This document shows, piece by piece, positions 54,101-64,000 of a DNA stretch of 64,000 nucleotides. Position 1 is the stretch's first letter, and each line of letters begins with the position of its first letter. The DNA lies in assembly GCF_050947335.1 (NCBI RefSeq), contig NW_027473472.1, positions 124,001 to 188,000 of the forward strand, in the 5' to 3' direction. Below the pieces are notes generated by a model. The model saw only the letters and a program-made list of their open reading frames with translations. It had not been told where the DNA came from and searched no databases. The position numbers were made by a program, and so were the translations under genes. The DNA comes from Megachile rotundata. Taxonomy: Eukaryota > Arthropoda > Insecta > Hymenoptera > Megachilidae.

Positions 54101-55195
54101 TTAATAATATGAGTCAGATTGATTATAATAAGAGTAATAAGTATAGTAATTGTTGTTCTATCGATCATTTAAGCATAATATGGCTAATAATATGAGTTAG
54201 ATTGATAACAATAACAGTAATAAGTCTAGTAATTGTCGTTCTATCGATAATGTAAGCATGATATGGCTAATAATATGAGTTAGATTGATAATTCTAAGAG
54301 TAGTGAGTATAGTAATTGTAGTTCTATCGATCATTTAAGCATAATATGGCTTATAATATGAGTTAGATTGATAATAATAACAGTAATAAGTATAGTAATT
54401 GTCGTTCTTTCGATAATATAAGCATAATATGGCTAATAATATGAGTTACATTGATAATACTAAGAGTAGTGAGTATAGTAATTCTCGTTCTATCGATCAT
54501 AGAAGCATAATATGGCTAATAATATGAGTTAGATTGCTAATAATAAGAGTAATAAGTATAGTAATTGTCGTTCTATCGATCATTGAAGCATTATATGGCT
54601 AATAGTATGAGTTAGATTGATAATAAGAGTAACGAGTATAGTAATTGTAGTTCTATCGATCATATCTACATAATATGGTTAATAATATGAGTTAGATGGA
54701 TAACAGTGAGTGTAATAAGTATAGTAATTGTCGTTCTGTCGATCATATAAGCATAATATGGCTAATAATATGAGTTAGATTGATAATAATAAGAGTAATA
54801 AGTATAGTAATTGTCGTTCTATCGATCATTTAAGCATAATATGGCTAATAATACGAGTTAGATTGATAATAATAAGACTAATAAGTACAGTAATTGTCGT
54901 TCTATCGATCATTTAAGCATAATATGGCTAATAATATGAGTTAGATTGATAACAATAACAGTAATAAGTCTAGTAATTGTCGTTCTATCGATAATATAAG
55001 CATGATATGTCTAATAATATGAGTTAGATTGATAATACTAAGAGTAGTGAGTATAGTAATTGTAGTTCTATCGATCATAGAAGCATAAGATGGCTAATAA
55101 TATGAGTTAGATTCATAATAATAAGTGTAATAAGTATAGTGATTGTCGTTCTATCGAACAAATGTGCATAATATGGTTAATAATATGAGTTAGAT
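51160..55195 (+). repeat. Left copy of the 5,887-bp-spaced duplication
   Basis: This segment matches 57,047-61,082 at an offset of 5,887 bp, which is 71 x 83 minus 6, and the two 80-bp monomers between equivalent points (near 54,620 and 56,770) account for the 6. Shared rare markers are GATGATACTAAG (52,212 and 58,099) and GTTAGATGGATAAC (54,691 and 60,578). Further shared markers are TATTGCTCATATAAGC, GTAATAAAATGAGTTGG and AAAAGTATGAGTTAG (54,021 and 59,908). The copies appear almost identical by eye. The match ends where the left copy has GATTGACAACAG and the right has GATTGATAACAG. Confidence 0.85.
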
Positions 55196-57240
55196 TGACA
55201 ACAGTGAGTGTAATAAGTATAGTAGTTGTCGTTCTATCGATCATATAAGCATAATATGGCTAATAATTTGAGTTAGGCTGATAATAATAAGAGTAATAGG
55301 TATAGTAAATGTCGTGCTATCGATCATTTATGCATAATATGGTTAATAATATGAGTTAGATTGATAATAGTGAGTGTAATAAGTATAGTAAGTGTCGTTC
55401 TATCGATCATATTAGCATAATATGGTTAATAATATGAGTCAGATTGATTATAATAGGAGTAATAAGTATAGTAATTGTCGTTCTATCGATCATATCTGCA
55501 TAATATGGTTAATAATATGAGTTCGATTGATAATAATAACAGTAATAAGTATAGTAATTGTCGGTCTATCGATAATATAAGCATAATATGGCTAATAATA
55601 TGAGTTAGATTGATAATACTAAGAGTAGTGAGTATAGTAATTCTCGTTCTATCGATCATATAAGCATAATATGGCTAATAACATGAGTTAGATTGATAAC
55701 AATAAGGGTAGTAAGTATAGTAATTGTCGTTCTATCGATCATATAAGCATAATATGGCTAATAATATGAGTTAGAGTGATAATACTAAGAGTAGTGGGTA
55801 TAGTAATTCTCATTCTATCGATCATATAAGCATAATATGGCTAATAATATGAGTTAGATTGATAATAATAAGAGTAATGAGTATAGTAATTGTAGTTCTA
55901 TCGATCATTTAAGCATAATATGGCTAATAATATGAGTTAGATTGATAATAATAACAGTAATAAGTATAGTAATTGTCGTTCTATCGATATTATAAGCATA
56001 ATATTGTTAATAATATGAGTTAGATTGATAATAATACGAGTAATAAGTATAGTAATTGTCGTTCTATCGATCATTTAAGCATAATATGGCTAATAATATG
56101 AGTTAGGTTGATAATAATAAGAGTAATATGTATAGTGATTGTCGTTCTATCGATCAAATTTGCATAATATGGTTAATAATATGAGTTAGATTGATAACAG
56201 TGAGCGTAATAGATATAGTAGCTGTCGTTCTGTCGATCATATAAGCATAATATGGCTAATAATATGAGTTAGATTGATAACAATAAGAATAATAAGTATA
56301 GTAGTTATCGTTCTATCGATCATTTAAGCATAATATGGCTAATAATATGAGTTAGATTGATAACAATAACAGTAATAAGTCTAGTAATTGTCGTTCTATC
56401 GATAATGTAAGCATGATATGGCTAATAATATGAGTTAGATTGATAATTCTAAGAGTAGTGAGTATAGTAATTGTAGTTCTATCGATCATTTAAGCATAAT
56501 ATGGCTTATAATATGAGTTAGATTGATAATAATAACAGTAATAAGTATAGTAATTGTCGTTCTTTCGATAATATAAGCATAATATGGCTAATAATATGAG
56601 TTACATTGATAATACTAAGAGTAGTGAGTATAGTAATTCTCGTTCTATCGATCATAGAAGCATAATATGGCTAATAATATGAGTTAGATTGCTAATAATA
56701 AGAGTAATAAGTATAGTAATTGTCGTTCTATCGATCATTGAAGCATTATATGGCTAATAGTATGAGTTAGATTGATAATAAGAGTAACGAGTATAGTAAT
56801 TGTAGTTCTATCGATCATATCTACATAATATGGTTAATAATATGAGTTAGATTGATAACAGTGAGTGTAATAAGTATAGTAATTGTCGTTCTGTCGATCA
56901 TATAAGCATAATATGGCTAATAATATGAGTTAGATTGATAATATTAAGAGTAATAAGTATAGTAATTGTCGTTCTATCGATCATTTAAGCATAATATGGC
57001 TAATAATACGAGTTAGATTGATAATAATAAGACTAATAAGTACAGTAATTGTCGTTCTATCGATCATTTAAGCATAATATGGCTAATAATATGAGTTAGA
57101 TTGATAACAATAACAGTAATAAGTCTAGTAATTGTCGTTCTATCGATAATATAAGCATGATATGGCTAATAATATGAGTTAGATTGATAATACTAAGAGT
57201 AGTGAGTATAGTAATTGTAGTTCTATCGATCATAGAAGCA
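55160..57240 (+). repeat. Left copy of the 6,385-bp-spaced duplication
   Basis: This segment matches about 61,545-63,626. GATTGACAACAG at 55,197 and 61,582, and GATAATTCTAAG at 56,442 and 62,827, are both 6,385 bp apart, which is 77 x 83 minus 6. Other shared rare variants are AATTTGAGTTAGGCTG, GTTCGATTG, AATAACATGAG, AATAAGGGTAG, AATATTGTTAATAATATG and GTGAGCGTAATAGATATAG. The match ends where AATATGGCTAATAATACGAG on the left faces AAGATGGCTAATAATATGAG on the right. The left edge is vague to about one monomer. Confidence 0.83.
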
Positions 57241-60200
57241 TAATATGGCTAATAATACGAGTTAGATTGATAATAATAAGAATAATAAGTATAGTAATTG
57301 TCGTTCTATCGATCATATAAGCATAATATGGCTAATAATACGAGTTAGATTGATAATAATAAGAATAATAAGTATAGTAATTGTCGTTCTATCGATGATA
57401 TAAGCATAATATGGCTAATAATATGAGTTAGGTTGATAATAATAAGAGTAATGAGTATAGTGATTGTCGTTCTATCGATCAAATTTGCATAATATGGTTA
57501 ATAATATGAGTTAGATTGATAACAGTGAGTGTAATAAGTATAGTAGTTGTCGTTCTGTCGATCATATAAGCATAATATGGCTAATAATATGAGTTAGGCT
57601 GATAGTAATAAGAGTCATAGGTATAGTAAATGTCGTGCTATCGATCATTTCTGCATAATATGGTTAATAATATGAGTTAGATTGATAATAGTGAGTGTAA
57701 TAAGTATAGTAAGTGTCGTTCTATCGATCACATTAGCATAGTATGGTTAATAATATGAGTCAGATTGATTATAATAAGAGTAATAAGTATAGTAATTGTC
57801 GTTCTATCGATCATATCGGCATAATATGGTTAATAATATGAGTTAGATTCATAATAATAAGAGTAATAAGTATAGTAATTGTCGTTCTATTGCTCATATA
57901 AGCATAATATGTCTAATAATATGAGTTACGTTGATAATAATAAGAGTAATAAGTATAGTAATTATCGTTCTATCGATCATTTAAGCATAATATGGCTAAT
58001 AATATGAGTTAGATTGATAACAATAACAGTAATAAGTCTAGTAATTGTCGTTCTATCGATAATATAAGCATGATATGGCTAATAATATGAGTTAGATTGA
58101 TGATACTAAGAGTAGTGAGTATAGTAATTGTAGTTCTATCGATCATTTAAGCATAATATGGCTAATAATATGAGTTAGATTGATAACAATAACAGTAATA
58201 AGTCTAGTAATTGTCGTTCTATCGATATTGTAAGCATGATATGGCTAATAATATGAGTTAGATTGATAATACTAAGAGTAGTGAGTATAGTAATTGTAGT
58301 TCTATCGATCATTTAAGCATAATATGGCTTATAATATGAGTTAGATTGATAATAATAACAGTAATAAGTATAGTAATTGTCGTTCTATCGATAATATAAG
58401 CATAATATGGCTAATAATATGAGTTAGATTGATAATAGTGAGTGTAATAAGTATAGTAATTGTCGTTCTATCGATTATATAAGCATAATATGGCTAATAA
58501 TATAACTTAGATTGATAATAATAAGAGTAATAAGTATAGTAATTGTCGTTCTATCGATCATTTAAGCATAATATGGCTAATAATACGAGTTAGATTGATA
58601 ATAATAAGACTAATAAGTACAGTAATTGTCGTTCTATAGATCATTTAAGCATAATATGGCTAATAATATGAGTTAGATTGATAACAATAACAGTAATAAG
58701 TCTAGTAATTGTCGTTCTATCGATAATATAAGCATGATATGTCTAATAATATGAGTTAGATTGATAATACTAAGAGTAGTGAGTATAGTAATTGTAGTTC
58801 TATCGATCATAGAAGCATAAGATGGCAAATAATATGAGTTAGATTCATAATAATAAGTGTAATAAGTATAGTAATTGTCGTTCTATTGCTCATATAAGCA
58901 TAATATGTCTAATAATATGAGTTAGATTGATAATAATAAGAGTAATGAGTATAGTAATTGTCGTTCTATCGAGCATATAAGCATAATATGGGTAATAAAA
59001 TGAGTTGGATTGATAATAATAAGAGTAATGAGTATAGTAATTGTCGTTCTATCGATCATTTAAGCATAATATGGCTAATAATATGAGTTAGATTGATAAT
59101 AATAAGAGTAATAAGTATAGTAGTTATCGTTCTATCGATCATTTAAGCATAATATGGCTAATAATATGAGTTAGATTGATAACAATAACAGTAATAAGTC
59201 TAGTAATTGTCGTTCTATCGATAATATAAGCATGATATGACTAATAATATGAGTTAGATTGATAATACTAAGAGTAGTGAGTATAGTAATTGTAGTTCTA
59301 TCGATCATTTAAGCATAATATGGCTTATAATATGAGTTAGATTGATAATAATAACAGTAATAAGTATAGTAATTGTCGTTCTATCGATAATATAAGCATA
59401 ATATGGCTAATAATATGAGTTAGATTGATAATACTAAGAGTAGTGAGTATAGTAATTCTCGTTCTATCGATCATAGAAGCATAATATGGCTAATAATATG
59501 AGTTAGATTGATAACAATAAGAGTAATAAGTATAGTAATTGTCGTTCTATCGATCATTGAAGCATTATATGGCTAATAATACGAGTTAGATTGATAATAA
59601 TAAGAATAATAAGTATAGTAATTGTCGTTCTATCGATGATATAAGCATAATATGGCTAATAATATGAGTTAGGTTGATAATAATAAGAGTAATAAGTATA
59701 GTGATTGTCGTTCTATCGATCAAATTTGCATAATATGGTTAATAATATGAGTTAGATTGATAACAGTGAGTGTAATAAGTATAATAGTTGTCGTTCTGTC
59801 GATCATATAAGCATAATATGGCTAATAATATGAGTTAGGCTGATAGTAATAAGAGTCATAGGTATAGTAAATGTCGTGCTATCGATCATTTCTGCATAAT
59901 ATGGTTAAAAGTATGAGTTAGATTGATAATAGTGAGTGTAATAAGTATAGTAAGTGTCGTTCTATCGATCACATTAGCATAGTATGGTTAATAATATGAG
60001 TCAGATTGATTATAATAAGAGTAATAAGTATAGTAATTGTTGTTCTATCGATCATTTAAGCATAATATGGCTAATAATATGAGTTAGATTGATAACAATA
60101 ACAGTAATAAGTCTAGTAATTGTCGTTCTATCGATAATGTAAGCATGATATGGCTAATAATATGAGTTAGATTGATAATTCTAAGAGTAGTGAGTATAGT

Positions 60201-61082
60201 AATTGTAGTTCTATCGATCATTTAAGCATAATATGGCTTATAATATGAGTTAGATTGATAATAATAACAGTAATAAGTATAGTAATTGTCGTTCTTTCGA
60301 TAATATAAGCATAATATGGCTAATAATATGAGTTACATTGATAATACTAAGAGTAGTGAGTATAGTAATTCTCGTTCTATCGATCATAGAAGCATAATAT
60401 GGCTAATAATATGAGTTAGATTGCTAATAATAAGAGTAATAAGTATAGTAATTGTCGTTCTATCGATCATTGAAGCATTATATGGCTAATAGTATGAGTT
60501 AGATTGATAATAAGAGTAACGAGTATAGTAATTGTAGTTCTATCGATCATATCTACATAATATGGTTAATAATATGAGTTAGATGGATAACAGTGAGTGT
60601 AATAAGTATAGTAATTGTCGTTCTGTCGATCATATAAGCATAATATGGCTAATAATATGAGTTAGATTGATAATAATAAGAGTAATAAGTATAGTAATTG
60701 TCGTTCTATCGATCATTTAAGCATAATATGGCTAATAATACGAGTTAGATTGATAATAATAAGACTAATAAGTACAGTAATTGTCGTTCTATCGATCATT
60801 TAAGCATAATATGGCTAATAATATGAGTTAGATTGATAACAATAACAGTAATAAGTCTAGTAATTGTCGTTCTATCGATAATATAAGCATGATATGTCTA
60901 ATAATATGAGTTAGATTGATAATACTAAGAGTAGTGAGTATAGTAATTGTAGTTCTATCGATCATAGAAGCATAAGATGGCTAATAATATGAGTTAGATT
61001 CATAATAATAAGTGTAATAAGTATAGTGATTGTCGTTCTATCGAACAAATGTGCATAATATGGTTAATAATATGAGTTAGAT
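57047..61082 (+). repeat. Right copy of the 5,887-bp-spaced duplication
   Basis: Partner of 51,160-55,195, starting where TAAGACTAATAAGTACAG in this copy's preceding monomer differs from TAAGAATAATAAGTATAG on the left. It holds the same series of private monomers in the same order. Its downstream neighbour differs from that of the left copy, so the duplication junction is in-register but recombined with a different flank. Confidence 0.85.
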
Positions 61083-61347
61083 TGATAACAGTGAGTGTAA
61101 TAAGTATAGTAATTGTCGTTCTGTCGATCATATAAGCATAATATGGCTAATAATATGAGTCAGATTGATAATAATAAGAGTAATAAGTATAGTAGTTGTC
61201 GTTCCATCGATCATTTAAGCATAATATGGCTAATAATACGAGTTAGATTGATAATAATAAGAATAATAAGTATAGTAGTTGTCGTTCTATCGATCATATA
61301 AGCATAATATGGCTAATAATTTGAGTTAGGTTGATAATAATAAGAGT
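60045..61347 (+). repeat. Left copy of the 2,653-bp-spaced duplication (32-mer)
   Basis: This segment matches 62,698-64,000 at 2,653 bp, which is 32 x 83 minus 3, with one 80-bp monomer near 60,510. Shared markers are GATAATTCTAAG (60,174 and 62,827), the 80-bp unit, CGTTCCATCGATC (61,201 and 63,854) and AATTTGAGTTAGGTTG (61,318 and 63,971). GTTAGATGG at 60,578 is GTTAGATTG in the partner. The match is still running at the window edge. Confidence 0.86.
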
Positions 61348-61544
61348 AATAGGTATAGTAATTGTCGTTCTATCGATTATATAAGCATAATATGGCTAAT
61401 AATATAACTTAGATTGATAATAGCAAGTGTAATAAGTATAGTAATTATCGTGCTATCGATCATTTAAGCATAATATGGCTAATAATATGAGTTAGGTTGA
61501 TAATAATCAGAGTAATAAGTATAGTGATTGTCGTTCCATCGATC

Positions 61545-63626
61545 AAATTTGCATAATATGGTTAGTAATATGAGTTAGATTGACAACAGTGAGTGTAATA
61601 AGTATAGTAGTTGTCGTTCTATCGATCATATAAGCATAATATGGCTAATAATTTGAGTTAGGCTGATAATAATAAGAGTAATAGGTATAGTAAATGTCGT
61701 GCTATCGATCATTTATGCATAATATGGTTAATAATATGAGTTAGATTGATAATAGTGAGTGTAATAAGTATAGTAAGTGTCGTTCTATCGATCATATTAG
61801 CATAATATGGTTAATAATATGAGTCAGATTGATTATAATAGGAGTAATAAGTATAGTAATTGTCGTTCTATCGATCATATCTGCATAATATGGTTAATAA
61901 TATGAGTTCGATTGATAATAATAACAGTAATAAGTATAGTAATTGTCGGTCTATCGATAATATAAGCATAATATGGCTAATAATATGAGTTAGATTGATA
62001 ATACTAAGAGTAGTGAGTATAGTAATTCTCGTTCTATCGATCATATAAGCATAATATGGCTAATAACATGAGTTAGATTGATAACAATAAGGGTAGTAAG
62101 TATAGTAATTGTCGTTCTATCGATCATATAAGCATAATATGGCTAATAATATGAGTTAGAGTGATAATACTAAGAGTAGTGGGTATAGTAATTCTCATTC
62201 TATCGATCATATAAGCATAATATGGCTAATAATATGAGTTAGATTGATAATAATAAGAGTAATGAGTATAGTAATTGTAGTTCTATCGATCATTTAAGCA
62301 TAATATGGCTAATAATATGAGTTAGATTGATAATAATAACAGTAATAAGTATAGTAATTGTCGTTCTATCGATATTATAAGCATAATATTGTTAATAATA
62401 TGAGTTAGATTGATAATAATACGAGTAATAAGTATAGTAATTGTCGTTCTATCGATCATTTAAGCATAATATGGCTAATAATATGAGTTAGGTTGATAAT
62501 AATAAGAGTAATATGTATAGTGATTGTCGTTCTATCGATCAAATTTGCATAATATGGTTAATAATATGAGTTAGATTGATAACAGTGAGCGTAATAGATA
62601 TAGTAGCTGTCGTTCTGTCGATCATATAAGCATAATATGGCTAATAATATGAGTTAGATTGATAACAATAAGAATAATAAGTATAGTAGTTATCGTTCTA
62701 TCGATCATTTAAGCATAATATGGCTAATAATATGAGTTAGATTGATAACAATAACAGTAATAAGTCTAGTAATTGTCGTTCTATCGATAATGTAAGCATG
62801 ATATGGCTAATAATATGAGTTAGATTGATAATTCTAAGAGTAGTGAGTATAGTAATTGTAGTTCTATCGATCATTTAAGCATAATATGGCTTATAATATG
62901 AGTTAGATTGATAATAATAACAGTAATAAGTATAGTAATTGTCGTTCTTTCGATAATATAAGCATAATATGGCTAATAATATGAGTTACATTGATAATAC
63001 TAAGAGTAGTGAGTATAGTAATTCTCGTTCTATCGATCATAGAAGCATAATATGGCTAATAATATGAGTTAGATTGCTAATAATAAGAGTAATAAGTATA
63101 GTAATTGTCGTTCTATCGATCATTGAAGCATTATATGGCTAATAGTATGAGTTAGATTGATAATAAGAGTAACGAGTATAGTAATTGTAGTTCTATCGAT
63201 CATATCTACATAATATGGTTAATAATATGAGTTAGATTGATAACAGTGAGTGTAATAAGTATAGTAATTGTCGTTCTGTCGATCATATAAGCATAATATG
63301 GCTAATAATATGAGTTAGATTGATAATAATAAGAGTAATAAGTATAGTAATTGTCGTTCTATCGATCATTTAAGCATAATATGGCTAATAATACGAGTTA
63401 GATTGATAATAATAAGACTAATAAGTACAGTAATTGTCGTTCTATCGATCATTTAAGCATAATATGGCTAATAATATGAGTTAGATTGATAACAATAACA
63501 GTAATAAGTCTAGTAATTGTCATTCTATCGATAATATAAGCATGATATGGCTAATAATATGAGTTAGATTGATAATACTAAGAGTAGTGAGTATAGTAAT
63601 TGTAGTTCTATCGATCATAGAAGCAT
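61545..63626 (+). repeat. Right copy of the 6,385-bp-spaced duplication
   Basis: Partner of 55,160-57,240. It shares the full series of rare monomers, including GTGAGCGTAATAGATATAG near 62,586 and AATATTGTTAATAATATG near 62,386. A single visible difference is TTGTCATTCTATCG near 63,520 against TTGTCGTTCTATCG. It overlaps the right copy of the 2,653-bp duplication from about 62,698 onward, so this end of the array has been duplicated at least twice. Confidence 0.83.
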
Positions 63627-64000
63627 AAGATGGCTAATAATATGAGTTAGATTCATAATAATAAGTGTAATAAGTATAGTGATTGTCGTTCTATCGAACA
63701 AATGTGCATAATATGGTTAATAATATGAGTTAGATTGATAACAGTGAGTGTAATAAGTATAGTAATTGTCGTTCTGTCGATCATATAAGCATAATATGGC
63801 TAATAATATGAGTCAGATTGATAATAATAAGAGTAATAAGTATAGTAGTTGTCGTTCCATCGATCATTTAAGCATAATATGGCTAATAATACGAGTTAGA
63901 TTGATAATAATAAGAATAATAAGTATAGTAGTTGTCGTTCTATCGATCATATAAGCAAAATATGGCTAATAATTTGAGTTAGGTTGATAATAATAAGAGT
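62698..64000 (+). repeat. Right copy of the 2,653-bp-spaced duplication, cut by the window end
   Basis: Partner of 60,045-61,347. The copies differ at a few sites: CAAAATATGG near 63,957 against CATAATATGG, ATATGG against ATATGT near 63,545, and TTGTCATTC against TTGTCGTTC near 63,520. If the period continues past the edge, a tandem 32-mer HOR begins here. The window does not show it. Confidence 0.82.

Larger units (their letters stand above)
1..64000 (+). repeat. 83-bp AT-rich satellite DNA array filling the window
   Basis: Tandem monomers run without a break from the first base to the last. Spacing was measured between successive GTTAG landmarks: 238, 321 and 404 are each 83 bp apart. Monomers differ at scattered sites, mostly in the first 45 bp, while the CTATCGAT core and the AATATGGCTAATAATATGAG tail are highly conserved. 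The consensus is about 24% G+C with two CpG dinucleotides per unit. All copies lie head to tail in one orientation. The array is cut short at both window edges, so its real length is greater. No stretch departs from the repeat, so every gene-free interval here is satellite. Tandem arrays of this size are known from eukaryotic heterochromatin and centromeres. Placing this one at a particular chromosomal site is inference. Confidence 0.98.
51094..64000 (+). repeat. Right-hand mosaic with interleaved duplications
   Basis: None of the left-hand HOR periods continue here. Instead the marker GATAATTCTAAGAG recurs at 54,287, 56,442, 60,174 and 62,827, with spacings of 2,155, 3,732 and 2,653 bp (26, 45 and 32 monomers, each with one short unit). 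Variants largely confined to this part include GATGATACTAAGAG (52,212 and 58,099), TCTATTGCTCATATAAGC (52,002 and 57,889), GATATTGTAAGCATG (52,337 and 58,224), ATCGAGCATATAAGC and GTAATAAAATGAGTTGG (about 53,080 and 58,970), CTTTCGATAATATAAG, and AATTTGAGTTAG. The divergence between monomer types looks greater than in the left part. The array runs off the window end. Confidence 0.83.

Noticed and set aside
61113..61301. 62-codon open frame on the + strand
   Set aside because: It starts at TTG, lies wholly inside satellite monomers, and opens only because point variants remove stops in that frame over about two units. The protein is low complexity with no recognisable domain.
63766..63954. Second 62-codon open frame with the same translation
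   Set aside because: It is the 2,653-bp-spaced duplicate of the first and is kept because the DNA is duplicated. There is no independent sign of coding selection.
1..64000. CRISPR array
   Set aside because: Repeat and spacer-like segments both recur throughout. There are no unique spacers and no cas genes, and the unit is contiguous satellite.
1..64000. Terminators, tRNA or other structured RNA genes
   Set aside because: No GC-rich stems, cloverleaf or T-runs after a hairpin were seen. The only clear perfect palindromes are short ones around ATCGAT.
1..64000. Telomeric repeat or mitochondrial control-region array
   Set aside because: The 83-bp unit contains no telomere-type motif, and an array of at least 64 kb with large HORs fits nuclear heterochromatin better than an organelle repeat.
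1..64000. Assignment to a named species or satellite family
   Set aside because: AT-rich satellites with ATCGAT sites occur in many insects, nematodes and plants. Without a database search I cannot support any one name.
1..64000. Vertebrate-type CENP-B box
   Set aside because: The consensus has no CGGG core and no TTCG in the required arrangement; only GTCGTT and ATCGAT carry CpG.

Overview
The whole 64,000-base window is one uninterrupted array of satellite DNA. I see no convincing gene, RNA gene, transposon or unique sequence. The unit is an AT-rich monomer of 83 bp. My hand consensus is about 24% G+C, with 14 G and 6 C on the + strand, and all units are head to tail on the same strand. 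Every monomer carries the landmarks GTTAGATTGATAATAATAAG (variable), GTCGTTCTATCGATC, AGCATAATATGG and CTAATAATATGAGTTAG or close variants. A rarer 80-bp form, lacking one TAA of the TAATAATAAG tract, occurs about 28 times. The window therefore holds roughly 772 monomers. Such an array points to a eukaryotic nuclear chromosome, in heterochromatin of centromeric, pericentromeric, subtelomeric or sex/B-chromosome type. The sequence alone does not identify the species.

Above the monomer level the array is strongly organised. Diagnostic point variants recur in a fixed order, so monomers form higher-order repeats (HORs). The HOR length changes along the array: 41 monomers (3,400 bp, about 2,690-11,195), 49 monomers (4,061 bp, about 16,105-26,230), 13 monomers (1,079 bp, about 32,140-34,895) and 50 monomers (4,141 bp, about 36,575-44,995). 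Larger duplications overlie these. About 9,630-18,480 is repeated at 22,475-31,573 (offset 12,844, then 13,093). About 27,940-37,340 is repeated at 41,778-51,094 (offset 13,837, then 13,754). To the right of about 51.1 kb the regime changes to an interleaved mosaic with offsets of 2,155, 2,653, 5,887 and 6,385 bp. The left 2.7 kb is a mosaic with offsets of 1,328, 1,909 and 1,245 bp.

Every offset I measured equals 83n minus 3k, where k is the number of 80-bp monomers spanned. This is the signature of growth by in-register unequal exchange. Deletion junctions of 83, 166 and 249 bp, a one-monomer conversion-like replacement and a pair of compensating 1-bp indels are visible and give a relative history of the array. 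All boundaries were read by eye from diagnostic variants and are good to about one monomer.
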